DNA of 64,000 nucleotides from Phytohabitans suffuscus (GTDB lineage: Bacteria; Actinomycetota; Actinomycetes; Mycobacteriales; Micromonosporaceae). The stretch spans positions 8,804,320-8,868,319 of the forward strand of contig NZ_AP022871.1 of NCBI RefSeq assembly GCF_011764565.1, given 5' to 3'. Of the stretch, positions 51,555 to 60,716 are shown in pieces. Position 1 is the first letter of the stretch. Each line of letters begins with the position of its first letter. Made by a program: the position numbers and the translations under genes. Below the pieces are notes generated by a model, which worked only from the letters and a program-made list of their open reading frames with translations, searched no databases and was not told the origin of the DNA.

Positions 51555-52426
51555 TGCCCGGGGCCCTCGACCTCGGCGAGCAGGCCCTGGCGGCGGCGCT
51601 GGCGCGCGAGGGCTACTTCGCCGACGAGGGCCTGCTCACGGCCGTACACCTGGCGCTGCGCCTCGGGCGGCCGCTGCTGCTGGAGGGCGAGCCGGGCGTG
51701 GGCAAGACGGAGGTCGCCGCGGTGCTCTCCCGGGTGCTCGGCCGCGAGCTGATCCGCCTGCAGTGCTTCGAGGGGCTCGACTCCGGGCAGGCGCTCTACG
51801 AGTGGGACCACCCCCGGCAGCTGCTGCGGGTGCGCACCGCCGAGTCCCGCGGGCAGGAGATCGGCGACCTGTACGCCGAGGAGTTCCTGCTGCAACGCCC
51901 GCTGCTGCGCGCGGTGCGCTCCGCGCGCGGCGCGGTCCTGCTCATCGACGAGATCGACCGGGCCGACAGCGAGTTCGAGGCGTTCCTGCTGGAGTTCCTG
52001 AGCGACTTCCAGATCACCGTCCCGGAGCTCGGCACGCTGCGCGCCGCGCACGTCCCGGTCGTCGTGCTCACCTCCAACCGCACCCGCGAGCTGCACGGCG
52101 CGCTGCGCCGCCGCTGCCTGTACCACTGGATCGCCTTCCCGGACGCGGAGCGCGAGCGGGCCATCCTGCACGCGCACGTGCCCGGCCTGACCGGCGAGGC
52201 GGCGACCGAGCTGGTGCGGGCGGTGCGGCGCATCCGCGAGCTGCCGCTGCTCAAGCCGCCCGGCGTCGCCGAGTCGGTCGACTGGGCGCGCGGGGCGGCC
52301 GCGCTGGTCGACGGCGGCAACGGCTGGCCGCACGCGCTGCGGCGCGCGCTCGGCCTGCTCATCAAGGACGAGGAGGACACCCGCGTCCTGGAACGCCACG
52401 CCCAGGAGGTGTTCGGCCATCGATGA
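51554..52426 (+). CDS. MoxR-family AAA ATPase (CoxD-like)
   Basis: 290 residues from the ATG at 51554. Walker A 'GEPGVGKTEVAAVLSRVLG', Walker B 'GAVLLIDEIDRADSEFEAFLLEFLSD' and 'VVVLTSNRTRELHGALRRRC'. The MoxR branch next to Mo hydroxylases (CoxD) helps mature the active site, for example by sulphur/copper insertion in CO dehydrogenase. It is followed directly by its usual VWA partner. Confidence 0.87.
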   Translation: MPGALDLGEQALAAALAREGYFADEGLLTAVHLALRLGRPLLLEGEPGVGKTEVAAVLSRVLGRELIRLQCFEGLDSGQALYEWDHPRQLLRVRTAESRGQEIGDLYAEEFLLQRPLLRAVRSARGAVLLIDEIDRADSEFEAFLLEFLSDFQITVPELGTLRAAHVPVVVLTSNRTRELHGALRRRCLYHWIAFPDAERERAILHAHVPGLTGEAATELVRAVRRIRELPLLKPPGVAESVDWARGAAALVDGGNGWPHALRRALGLLIKDEEDTRVLERHAQEVFGHR

Positions 52427-53587
52427 CGGCACCCGCCGGCTCGCCGCCGACCACCTGTGGGGCTTCCTCGGCGCGCTGCGCCGGGCGGGCGTCGGCGCCG
52501 CGCCGGGCAAGCAGGCGGACTTCCTGCGCGCGGTCGCCGGCGGCCCGCTCCGCGACGTCCGGGCCCTGTACTGGTACGCCCGCGTCACGCTGCTCGCCGA
52601 CGTCACCGGCCTCGCCGCCTTCGACCGCGTGTTCGACGCCTGGTTCGGGCACGGCGCGGCGACGGACGGCGCGGCGCCTCCGCCCTCCGACGTGGACGGC
52701 GACGCGCCGGCCCCGGGTACGGGCGGGCCCGGGTCCACGATGGAGGCCCGGCCCGGCGGCGGGGTCGAGGCGAGCGCGGCCGCGACCACCGGCGGGCGCA
52801 CCTTCGGCCGCTCGGACGCCCGGCAGCGCGACCTGATGCGGGCGCTGCGGGACGCCTGGCCGGCCAGCCTCCCGGTGATCCCGTCGCGCCGCCGGCACCC
52901 GGCCCGCCGCGGCCGCGTCCTGGACATGCGGCGCGTCTGGCGGCAGGCCCGCCGCGACGGCGGCGAGCTGACCCGGCTGCGCTGGACCACCCGCCCGCCC
53001 CGCGCCCGGCGGCTGCTGCTCCTGCTCGACGTCTCCGGCTCGCTCAGGCGGCACACCCCCGACCTGGTCCGCCTGGCGTACACCGCGCGGCGGTCCGGGC
53101 CGGCCCGGACCGAGGTCTTCACGTTCGGCACCCGGCTCACCCGCGTCACCGCCGCGCTCACCGCCGCCGGGGTGGAGCCGGCGCTGGCGGCCGTGTCCCG
53201 CGCGGTCACCGACGCCGACGGCGGCACCGCGATCGGCGCGGCCCTGCGGGGTTCCTGGCCAACCCCCGCTACCTCGCCCTCGCCCGCGGCGCGCTCGTCG
53301 TGGTGATCTCCGACGGCCTCGAACGCGGCGACTGCGCCGCCATGGTCCGCGCCACCGAACGCCTCTCCCGCCTCGGCCACCGCCTGGTGTGGTGGTCGCC
53401 GCTGGCCTGCTCCCCCACCTACCGCCCGGTGACCCGGGGCATGGCCGGCCTGCTCGGGTACCTCGACCACCTCGGCGGCGTACGCGACCTGGCGACCGCG
53501 CTGTCCGAAGTGGAGCGCCTGCCCGCCGTCACCGCCGGCCCGCGCCGCGCCGCCTGGCGCCTGTTCCCACCGGGAGTACCCGCATGA
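52423..53587 (+). CDS. VWA-domain protein, CoxE-like (frameshifted as sequenced)
   Basis: About 388 residues after correction. MIDAS motif 'LLDVSGSLRRHTPD' and 'VVISDGLERGDCAAMVRATERLSRLGHRLVWWSPLACSPTYRP' mark the CoxE family, partner of the MoxR ATPase. The frame breaks in GGGG at 53248-53251; five G restores 'AALRGFLANPRYLALARG'. At the 5' end, ATG at 52423 overlaps the MoxR stop but is out of frame with the body; one added C near 52432-52434 would join them as 'MTAPRRLAADHL', otherwise the start would need a rare ATC at 52419. Middle ~70 residues are low complexity. Confidence 0.8.
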
Positions 53588-54486
53588 GCGACCTCGTCGA
53601 CGCGCACCACCACCTGTGGCGGCGGGACGACCTGCCGTGGCTGAGCGGCGAGATGGTGCCGCGCATCTTCGGCCCGTACGAACCGATCCGCCGCGACTAC
53701 CCGGCCGCCGAGTACATCGCCGAGGCCACCGCGTGCGGCGTCACGTCCTCGGTGTACGTCCAGACGAACTGGCCGCTGGAGCGCGCGGTCGACGAGGTGC
53801 GGTGGCTGCGGGACGTACACGCGGAGACCGGGTGGCCCACGGCCGTGGTCGGCTCCGCGGACCTCTTCGCCGCGGACGCCGCCGACGTGATGCGCCGCCA
53901 GGCGGCCGTCACGCCCCTGGTCCGCGGCGTGCGGCTCCAGCTGCACTGGCACGAGCGCCCGGAGTTCCGCTTCGCCTCCGCGCCCGACCGGATGCACGAC
54001 CCGACCTTCCGCCGCAACATCGCCGCCCTCGCCGACCTGGGCTGGCTCTTCGAGCTACAGGTCTTCGCCGGCCAGATGGACGACGCCGCCGCGTTCGTGG
54101 CCGCCTTCCCGCGGACCACGTTCGTCCTCGTGCACGCCGGCATGCTGGACAGCCCGGAGCCGTCCAGGGTGGACGAGTGGGCGCGCGGGCTGCGCCGGCT
54201 GGCCGACCTGCCCAACGTCGTCGTCAAGCTGACCGGCCAGGGCACCTTCGTGCACCGCGTCGACCAGCCGCTGATCGACCAGGTGACGGCGGTCTGCCTG
54301 GAGCTGTTCGGCGCGGAACGCTGCATGTGGGGCAGCAACTTCCCGGTCGAGAAGATCTGGACCGAGCTGCCCCCGCTGGTATCGGCCTGGAAGCGCGCCC
54401 TGCGCCCCTACCCCGACCCGGTCCGCGAGGCCGTCCTCGCCGGGACCGCCCGGCGCGTCTACGGCCTGCCGCCCGCACAGCTGTAG
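53584..54486 (+). CDS. amidohydrolase_2 family metal-dependent hydrolase
   Basis: 300 residues, ATG at 53584 overlapping the VWA stop. TIM-barrel amidohydrolase_2: 'LVDAHHHLWRRDDLPW' at the N-terminus, 'GVRLQLHWHERPEFRF' and 'ERCMWGSNFPVEKIWTELP' near the C-terminus. Relatives hydrolyse lactones (for example fucono- or pyridoxo-lactonase, GLI/PDC-like). In this operon it probably opens a ring or lactone formed after Mo-dependent hydroxylation. The stop codon lies inside a 23-bp tandem repeat array. Confidence 0.82.
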   Translation: MSDLVDAHHHLWRRDDLPWLSGEMVPRIFGPYEPIRRDYPAAEYIAEATACGVTSSVYVQTNWPLERAVDEVRWLRDVHAETGWPTAVVGSADLFAADAADVMRRQAAVTPLVRGVRLQLHWHERPEFRFASAPDRMHDPTFRRNIAALADLGWLFELQVFAGQMDDAAAFVAAFPRTTFVLVHAGMLDSPEPSRVDEWARGLRRLADLPNVVVKLTGQGTFVHRVDQPLIDQVTAVCLELFGAERCMWGSNFPVEKIWTELPPLVSAWKRALRPYPDPVREAVLAGTARRVYGLPPAQL

Positions 54487-54556
54487 GTCTGCCGCCCGCA
54501 CAGCCGTAGGTCTGTCGCCCGCACAGCCGTAGGTCCGCCGCCCGCACAGCCGTAGG
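54465..54556 (+). repeat. four 23-bp tandem repeats spanning the amidohydrolase stop
   Basis: Copies at 54465-54487, 54488-54510, 54511-54533 and 54534-54556 follow TCTGCCGCCCGCACAGCCGTAGG with 1-3 substitutions. The first copy encodes the last codons (LPPAQL) and includes the TAG stop, so the array grew by duplication of the gene end into the intergenic space. No spacers, so not CRISPR. Confidence 0.75.
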
Positions 54557-54568
54557 TCTGGCCCGGAG

Positions 54569-54594
54569 CGGGTTTGTGCTCGGGCACAAACCCG
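54569..54594 (+). terminator. 11-bp perfect hairpin closing the molybdenum hydroxylase operon
   Basis: CGGGTTTGTGC at 54569-54579 pairs perfectly with GCACAAACCCG at 54584-54594 around the loop TCGG. It lies between the repeat array and the ribosome site of the next cassette. No T-run follows. Confidence 0.7.
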
Positions 54595-54691
54595 GCCGGT
54601 GGAAGCTTGCGGCGGCGCCCGAAGACACGCGCGGTCCTTCCCTGCGACCTTGAGACGGCCACCCGGTGTGGCGGCGAGGCGAGGAGGGGCC

Positions 54692-55240
54692 ATGGGTGCA
54701 GAGCAGGCCATGGGTGTCGAGCAGGGGATGGGCGTCGAGCGGGTACTGCCCTTCCGGCCGCGGATCCCGGCGGCGCTCGCCTACGCGCTGCACGCGCTCC
54801 TGGCCCGCAACCGGTTCTACCGGCGGCTCGCCGCGTCCGTCGAGCGGCGGCCCGTGCTCTACCGGGCGTTCACGGCCGGGGAGCGGGTGGCGAAGGAGCG
54901 CCTGTTCGGGTGCCGGATGTGCGGGCAGTGCGCGCTGCCGGCCACCGGCTACGCCTGCCCGATGACCTGCCCCAAGCAGCTGCGCAACGGGCCCTGCGGC
55001 GGCGTCCGTCCGGACGGCTCGTGCGAGGTCGACCGTACCCGGCGGTGTGTCTGGGTCGTGGCCTGGACCCGCGCGGAGGGCGCGGCCCGGGGCGCGGACC
55101 TCGACCTGCTCCAGCGGCCCGTCGACAACCGGCAGTGGACGCGGAGCTCGTGGATCAACTACTGGCAGGGGCGGGACGAGGGGCTGTCGGTCGCGCACGG
55201 CGACGCCGACCCCCGCCCGCGCCTGGTGGAACGGGCATGA
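54692..55240 (+). CDS. MetV-like methylenetetrahydrofolate reductase C-terminal (zinc/FeS) domain protein
   Basis: 182 residues from the ATG at 54692 with GAGGAGGGG just upstream. Cys-rich core: 'GCRMCGQCALPATGYACPMTCPKQLRNGPCGGVRPDGSCEVD', the MTHFR_C (MetV) pattern of cluster-binding Cys, followed by 'RPVDNRQWTRSSWINYWQGRDEG'. MetV is the partner of MetF in some bacteria. The N-terminus has three near-repeats of MG-x-EQ with three in-frame ATG codons, so the true start is uncertain. Its stop overlaps the MetF-like start. Confidence 0.8.
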   Translation: MGAEQAMGVEQGMGVERVLPFRPRIPAALAYALHALLARNRFYRRLAASVERRPVLYRAFTAGERVAKERLFGCRMCGQCALPATGYACPMTCPKQLRNGPCGGVRPDGSCEVDRTRRCVWVVAWTRAEGAARGADLDLLQRPVDNRQWTRSSWINYWQGRDEGLSVAHGDADPRPRLVERA

Positions 55241-56163
55241 GCGGGCTGCGCGCGGCGCTGGACGAGCGGCGGTTCGTCGTGACGGCGGAGGTGGCGCCGC
55301 CCCGGGACGCGGACCCGGAGGCGATCGGGCGCAAGGCGGCCGGGCTGCGCGGGTGGGTCGACGCGGCGAACGTGACCGACAACCAGGGCGCCAACGTCCG
55401 CATGTCGAGCCTGGCCGGCAGCGTCCTGCTGCGGCAGGCCGGCATCGACCCGGTGATGCAGCTGACCTGCCGGGACCGCAACCGCATCGCGCTGCAGTCC
55501 GACCTCGTCGGCGCCGCCGCGGTGGGCATCCGCAACGTGCTGCTGCTCACCGGCGACCACCCGACACTCGGCGACCACCCCGACGCGAAGCCGGTCTTCG
55601 ACCTCGACGGGGTGCAGCTCGTCTGGACCGCGCGGACCCTGCGCGACGACGGGACGCTGCTGTCCGGCAGGCCGCTCGCGACGAGGCCGTCGTGGCTGAT
55701 CGGCACCGTCGAGAACCCGTTCGCCCCACCGGCCGCGCTGCGGGCCCGCCGCCTGGCCAAGAAGGTGGCGGCCGGCGCGGAGTTCGTGCAGACGCAGTAC
55801 GTCTTCGACGTCGACGCGTTCGCCCGCTGGGTCGGGATGCTGCGCGACGGCGGGGTGACCGAGCGGTGCGCGGTCATCGCGGGCGTGGGGCCGATCCGGT
55901 CGCGGCGGATGCTGTCGTTCCTGACCGGGTCGGTGCCCGGCGTCCACGTGCCCGAGGGGCTGCGCCGGCGGCTGGCGGGCGTGCCGGAGCGGCGGGTCGA
56001 GGAGGAGGGCATGCGGGTGTGCGTGGAGACGATCCAGGCCCTGGCCGCGATCGACGGGGTACGCGGCGTGCACCTGATGGTCTTCGGCCACGAGGACGAG
56101 GTACCGGACATCGTGCGCCGCGCCGGCGTCCGGCCGTTCGCCGAACTGGAAGGACGACGGTGA
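55237..56163 (+). CDS. metF: methylenetetrahydrofolate reductase, MetF-like
   Basis: 308 residues, ATG at 55237. Flavin TIM barrel: 'VTAEVAPPRDADPEAIGRKAAGLRGWVDAANVTDN', 'MQLTCRDRNRIALQSDLVGAAAVGIRNVLLLTGDHP' and 'GAEFVQTQYVFDVDAFARW'. It reduces 5,10-methylene-THF to 5-methyl-THF. Coupled to MetV upstream and the methyltransferase-like gene downstream (TGATG). First step of the methyl cassette. Confidence 0.88.
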   Translation: MSGLRAALDERRFVVTAEVAPPRDADPEAIGRKAAGLRGWVDAANVTDNQGANVRMSSLAGSVLLRQAGIDPVMQLTCRDRNRIALQSDLVGAAAVGIRNVLLLTGDHPTLGDHPDAKPVFDLDGVQLVWTARTLRDDGTLLSGRPLATRPSWLIGTVENPFAPPAALRARRLAKKVAAGAEFVQTQYVFDVDAFARWVGMLRDGGVTERCAVIAGVGPIRSRRMLSFLTGSVPGVHVPEGLRRRLAGVPERRVEEEGMRVCVETIQALAAIDGVRGVHLMVFGHEDEVPDIVRRAGVRPFAELEGRR

Positions 56164-57542
56164 TGCTGATCGACTTTCGGCCGCACGCGCGGCTGCGCTC
56201 CGACCCGCCGGTCGACCTCGCGGCCGCGGTCGCGCCGGTCGTCTCCGCGCTGGCCGGCTCCACCTGGGACCTCGGCCGGGTGCGGGTGGTCTGCGACTGG
56301 GTGCAGTACAGGGAGAACTTCCGCGACGCCGTGGACGTCCGGCCGATACTGTCCACTCCGGAGGGTGTCGAGGTCGCGGTCGACGTGCGGCGCGGGGCCG
56401 GGTCCGCACCCCTGAGCGCCGACTCAGGCGACCGGGTCTACCTGGAAGGCTGGGGGCCCGGCTCGGCGAGCTGCGTGTGGGCCTTCAACTCCCTCTACTG
56501 GAACGCCCTCGAGCTGTGGGAGAAGGCGTCCGGGCGCGGGTACGAGCAGGCGCTGCCCGGCGGCGAGAGCGACGCCCGCAACCGGGACGCCGCCCGCGAG
56601 GTCGTCGAGGGCCTCTTCGACGTCTGGGAGGCGCTGGAGCTGCGCGCCGCGCTCCCCGAGGAGCTGGTCGTCGTCGAGCTCGGCGTCGGCAACGGCAACC
56701 AGGCCAAGGTCTTCCTCGACGAGCTCCGCCGCGCCGACCGCGCCCGCGGCACCGACCGCTACCGGCGGCTGCACTACCTGATGTGCGACTACTCCCAGCA
56801 CGTGCTCGACCTCGCCCGGGAGACGGTCGCCGAGCACGCCGGCCGGGTCAGCTCGGTGGCCCTCGACGCGACCCGGCCGCTGCGGTCGCTGGGCTTCCTG
56901 AAGTACAAGGCGTTCCTCGTCTACGTGTCCAACGTGTACGACAACCTGCCGACCGACGAGGTGGCCCAGATCGGCGGCCGCACGTACGCGGTGCAGACCC
57001 GCGCGTACCTGCCGGCCGGGAGCGCCGACCCGGACCTGGTGCACAGGCTGCTGCGCCTCGGCCCGCCGCTGCTGACCGAGGTGGCGCCCGGCGACTTCCC
57101 CGACGTGGACACGGCGGTGGCGTTCTGGCGGCGGGTGTGGTCGGCGCTGCGGCTGGAGGAGCGGTACGTGCCGCTGCCCGGCCTCGACGGGTACGCGGTC
57201 ACGCCGAGGTTCAACGGGGAGGCGCTGCGGCCGCTGCTGGAGTCCGGCGGCGACGTGCGCATGCACGTGAGCAACGGCGCGGTCGCCAGCTTCGCCGACA
57301 GCCTCCTGCTGCTGCACCCGTACGGGCGGCTGATCTGCCACGACATCTTCGTCACCGGGGTCGACGGCTACCGCGGCCCGTTCCGCGGCCCGGGCAAGTA
57401 CGACGGCTCGGTCGTCAACTGGGTCAACGGTCCGCTCCTGGCCCACATCGGACGGCGGTGCGGCTTCGACGTCCACTTCGAACAGTTCCGGCACCGCGCC
57501 GCCGGCAACATCGTCACCATGACCGCCCAGGTGAGGGAGTGA
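56163..57542 (+). CDS. SAM-dependent methyltransferase-like protein of unknown substrate
   Basis: 459 residues, ATG at 56163 sharing a base with the MetF stop. SAM motif I is '[12 protein letters not shown]' at residues 169-180, followed by '[33 protein letters not shown]' and '[13 protein letters not shown]'. This pattern resembles MidA/class I enzymes, but the ~165-residue N-terminal part and the ~200-residue C-terminal part ('[37 protein letters not shown]') are not recognised. It is the only methyltransferase in a cassette that otherwise regenerates SAM, so it is the likely consumer. Target unknown. Confidence 0.65.
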   Translation: MLIDFRPHARLRSDPPVDLAAAVAPVVSALAGSTWDLGRVRVVCDWVQYRENFRDAVDVRPILSTPEGVEVAVDVRRGAGSAPLSADSGDRVYLEGWGPGSASCVWAFNSLYWNALELWEKASGRGYEQALPGGESDARNRDAAREVVEGLFDVWEALELRAALPEELVVVELGVGNGNQAKVFLDELRRADRARGTDRYRRLHYLMCDYSQHVLDLARETVAEHAGRVSSVALDATRPLRSLGFLKYKAFLVYVSNVYDNLPTDEVAQIGGRTYAVQTRAYLPAGSADPDLVHRLLRLGPPLLTEVAPGDFPDVDTAVAFWRRVWSALRLEERYVPLPGLDGYAVTPRFNGEALRPLLESGGDVRMHVSNGAVASFADSLLLLHPYGRLICHDIFVTGVDGYRGPFRGPGKYDGSVVNWVNGPLLAHIGRRCGFDVHFEQFRHRAAGNIVTMTAQVRE

Positions 57543-57544
57543 GC

Positions 57545-58582
57545 ATGGAGCTGCCCCCGCTGCCCACCACGGTCGTCGGCTCGTACCCCGTCCCGGAGTG
57601 GATGGAGCGCCTCAAGACCGACTACTGCCGGGGCCGGATGAGCTACGCCCAGCTCCAGGACGTGCACGACCTGGCCGTCAAGGCGGCGCTGCGCGACCAG
57701 GAGCTGGCCGGCATCGACATCGTCTCCGACGGCGAGCTGCGCCGCGACAACGACATCGACTACACGCTCGCCCGGATGCCCGGCATCGAGATCCCCGACC
57801 CGGTCAAGGACTTCTACTTCGACTACCACGAGGCGCGGCTGGCCGCGCTCCCCACGGTGACCGGGCCGTCGCCGCTGGGCCTGGCCGCCGACTACGCCTT
57901 CACCGCGGCCCACACGAAGGCGCCCGTCAAGTTCTCCTTCACCGGCCCGTTCTCGCTCTCCTGCCGGGTCCGCGAGCGCGGCCGCGCCAGCCGGCGCGAC
58001 CTGGTGATGGCGATGGCCGCCGTCCTCAACGCCGAGGCGCGCGCCCTGGCCGGCCTCGGCGCCACGCTGCTGCAGATCGACGAGCCGTTCCTGGCCGGGC
58101 ACACCGACAGCGTCGGCCTCGCGGTCGACGCCGTCAACGCGGTGACCGACGGCGTCGACGTCACCTGGGCGCTGCACGTCTGCTACGGCAACCGGTACGC
58201 CCGCCCCTCCTGGGAGGGGCACTACGACTTCCTCTTCCCCGACGTCCTCAAGGCCGGCGTGGACCAGCTGGTGCTGGAGTTCGCCCGCAAGGGCGACGAC
58301 GACCTGGCCATCATCGACAGGTTCGGCTGGCCGGGGGCCCTCGGGCTCGGCGTCATCGACGTCAAGACCGACGAGGTCGAGCCGCCCGAGCTGGTCGCCC
58401 ACCGCATCCGCCGCGCCCTGCGGCACATCGGGGCCGAACGGCTGTTCGTCAACCCGGACTGCGGGCTGCGCAACCTGAGCGCCGCGACCGCGCGGGCGAA
58501 GCTGGCCGCGATGGCCCGCGGCGCCCGGATGGTCCGCGACGAGCTGCCTTCGCCCTCCACTGTGGAAGGAGTTGCCACATGA
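57545..58582 (+). CDS. core MetE-type cobalamin-independent methionine synthase
   Basis: 345 residues, i.e. only the C-terminal catalytic barrel of MetE. '[15 protein letters not shown]' at the N-terminus, and zinc ligands fit His211 and Cys213 ('ALHVCYGN'), Glu245 ('LVLEFARKG') and Cys306 ('NPDCGLRNL'). Core-MetE proteins transfer methyl groups from methyl-THF-like donors or other carriers to homocysteine. Lying between MetF and MetK, it should make methionine from 5-methyl-THF. Its stop overlaps the MetK start. Confidence 0.82.
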   Translation: MELPPLPTTVVGSYPVPEWMERLKTDYCRGRMSYAQLQDVHDLAVKAALRDQELAGIDIVSDGELRRDNDIDYTLARMPGIEIPDPVKDFYFDYHEARLAALPTVTGPSPLGLAADYAFTAAHTKAPVKFSFTGPFSLSCRVRERGRASRRDLVMAMAAVLNAEARALAGLGATLLQIDEPFLAGHTDSVGLAVDAVNAVTDGVDVTWALHVCYGNRYARPSWEGHYDFLFPDVLKAGVDQLVLEFARKGDDDLAIIDRFGWPGALGLGVIDVKTDEVEPPELVAHRIRRALRHIGAERLFVNPDCGLRNLSAATARAKLAAMARGARMVRDELPSPSTVEGVAT

Positions 58583-59808
58583 GCAAAGTGGACTTTCTCT
58601 TCACCTCCGAGTCGGTCACCGAAGGGCATCCCGACAAGGTCGCCGACGCCGTCTCCGACGCGGTGCTCGACGCCGCGCTGGCCGCCGACCCCCAGTCGCG
58701 GGTCGCCTGCGAGACCCTGGTCACCACCGGCATGGTCGTGCTCGCCGGCGAGATCACCACGCCGGTCCAGCTCGACTACGCGCGCATCGTCCGCGACACG
58801 GTCAACCGCATCGGGTACGACGACGGCGCGTACGGCTTCGACGGCGGCCACTGCGCCGTGCTCGTCGCGCTGGACCGGCAGTCGCCGGACATCGCCCAGG
58901 GCGTCGACCGGGCGCACGAGCACCGCGAGGGGCTCTCGGACGACGCGTTCGACCGGGTGGGCGCCGGCGACCAGGGCATGATGTTCGGGTACGCCTGCGA
59001 CGAGACGCCCGAGCTGATGCCGGCCCCGATCACGCTCGCCCACCGCCTGGCCCGCCGCCTCGCGCAGGTGCGCCGCGCGGGGCTGGTCGACTACCTGCGC
59101 CCGGACGGCAAGACCCAGGTGACGGTCCGGTACCGCGACGGCGTGCCGGTCGGGATCGAGCGGGTGCTCGTCTCCACCCAGCACGCGCCGGAGGCGACCG
59201 CCGACCGGATCCGCGCCGACGTGTGGGAGCACGTGGTCGCCCCGGTCCTGCCGCCGGAGCTGTACGACGCGGCCGAGCTGCGCCGGGGGCTGCTGGTCAA
59301 CCCCACCGGGCGGTTCGTCGTGGGCGGGCCGGTCGGCGACGCCGGGCTCACCGGCCGCAAGATCATTATCGACACGTACGGCGGGTTCGCCCGGCACGGC
59401 GGCGGCGCGTTCTCCGGCAAGGACCCGTCCAAGGTGGACCGCTCGGCGGCGTACGCGGCCCGGTACGTGGCGAAGAACGTCGTCGCGGCGGGCCTGGCGA
59501 GCCGGGCCGAGGTGCAGGTGGCGTACGCGATCGGGGTGGCCCGGCCGGTCTCGCTGCTGGTCGACACGTTCGGCACCGAGCGCGTCGACCCCGCTCTCGT
59601 CGACAAGCTCGTCGCGGACCGCTTCGACCTGCGCCCGGCCGCCTTCCGCGCCTACCTCGACCTGCACCGCCCCATCTACTCGGCCACCTCCTCGTACGGC
59701 CACTTCGGACGCTCCGACGTGGACCTGCCGTGGGAGCGCACCGACCGGGCGGACGAGCTGCGGGCCGCCGCCGGCCTCGACGCGACCTCGGCGGTGCCGG
59801 CCGCATGA
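58579..59808 (+). CDS. metK: S-adenosylmethionine synthetase
   Basis: 409 residues, ATG at 58579. Signatures '[23 protein letters not shown]', '[21 protein letters not shown]' and '[27 protein letters not shown]' are complete. Makes SAM from methionine and ATP. The genome probably has another housekeeping MetK elsewhere, so this copy likely serves the cassette; that is inference. Confidence 0.93.
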   Translation: MSKVDFLFTSESVTEGHPDKVADAVSDAVLDAALAADPQSRVACETLVTTGMVVLAGEITTPVQLDYARIVRDTVNRIGYDDGAYGFDGGHCAVLVALDRQSPDIAQGVDRAHEHREGLSDDAFDRVGAGDQGMMFGYACDETPELMPAPITLAHRLARRLAQVRRAGLVDYLRPDGKTQVTVRYRDGVPVGIERVLVSTQHAPEATADRIRADVWEHVVAPVLPPELYDAAELRRGLLVNPTGRFVVGGPVGDAGLTGRKIIIDTYGGFARHGGGAFSGKDPSKVDRSAAYAARYVAKNVVAAGLASRAEVQVAYAIGVARPVSLLVDTFGTERVDPALVDKLVADRFDLRPAAFRAYLDLHRPIYSATSSYGHFGRSDVDLPWERTDRADELRAAAGLDATSAVPAA

Positions 59809-60716
59809 CCGCCACCGTCTCGCGGCGCCCCGCCCCGCTGGCGCCGGCCGGGCCCGCCGGCACCGGCGACATCGGCCGCCTAGTCGTCTCCTGCCCGGAC
59901 GGGCCGGGCATCGTCGCGCTGATCAGCGCCTTCCTGCACCGGCACGGGGCGAACATCGTGCAGTCCGACCAGTTCTCCACCGGCGCGGCGGGCGGGCGGT
60001 TCATGCTGCGCACCGAGTTCCACCTCACCCGGCTGCGCGAGCGGCTGCACCTGCTGCGGCGGCAGTTCGACGTGGAGGTGGCGCGCCGGCTCGGCGCCGA
60101 GTTCCGGGTGCGGGCGGCGGCCACGCCCGCCCGCGTCGCCATCTTCGTGTCCCGGCACGACCACTGCCTGCTCGACCTGCTGTGGCGGGCCCGCCGCGGC
60201 GAGCTGCCGATCGAGGTCGTGGCGGTCGTCTCCAACCACCCCGACCTGGAGCCGGACGTGGCCGCGTTCGGCACGCCGTACATGCACGTGCCGGTCACCC
60301 GGGCCACCAAGCCGGCCGCCGAGCGGGTCCAGCTCGACCTGCTGCGCGGCGAGGTCGACCTGGTGGTGCTCGCCCGGTACATGCAGATCCTCTCCGGCGA
60401 CTTCCTCGACCGGGTGGGCGTACCGGTGATCAACATCCACCACTCGTTCCTGCCCGCGTTCGCCGGCGCCAGCCCGTACGAGCGGGCCAGGCAGCGCGGG
60501 GTCAAGCTCATCGGCGCCACCGCGCACTACGCCACCGAGGACCTGGACGAGGGGCCGATCATCGAGCAGGACGTGGTCCGCGTCTCGCACCGCGCCAGCG
60601 TCGCCGACCTGGCCCGCGGCGGCGCCGACATCGAGCGCACCGTGCTCGCCCGCGCGGTCGCCTGGCACTGCGCCGACCGGGTGTTCGTACACGGCGCCAC
60701 GACGGTCGTGTTCTGA
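59805..60716 (+). CDS. purU: formyltetrahydrofolate deformylase
   Basis: 303 residues, ATG at 59805 overlapping the metK stop. N-terminal ACT domain ('[36 protein letters not shown]') and a formyltransferase-type catalytic domain with Asn-His ('[21 protein letters not shown]') and Asp ('[13 protein letters not shown]'). Releases formate and free THF from 10-formyl-THF. Within the cassette it can keep THF available for methylation. Confidence 0.92.
   Translation: MTATVSRRPAPLAPAGPAGTGDIGRLVVSCPDGPGIVALISAFLHRHGANIVQSDQFSTGAAGGRFMLRTEFHLTRLRERLHLLRRQFDVEVARRLGAEFRVRAAATPARVAIFVSRHDHCLLDLLWRARRGELPIEVVAVVSNHPDLEPDVAAFGTPYMHVPVTRATKPAAERVQLDLLRGEVDLVVLARYMQILSGDFLDRVGVPVINIHHSFLPAFAGASPYERARQRGVKLIGATAHYATEDLDEGPIIEQDVVRVSHRASVADLARGGADIERTVLARAVAWHCADRVFVHGATTVVF

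Noticed and set aside
54465-54556. Possible CRISPR array
   Set aside because: Repeats are directly adjacent with no spacers, only four copies, and no cas genes nearby.
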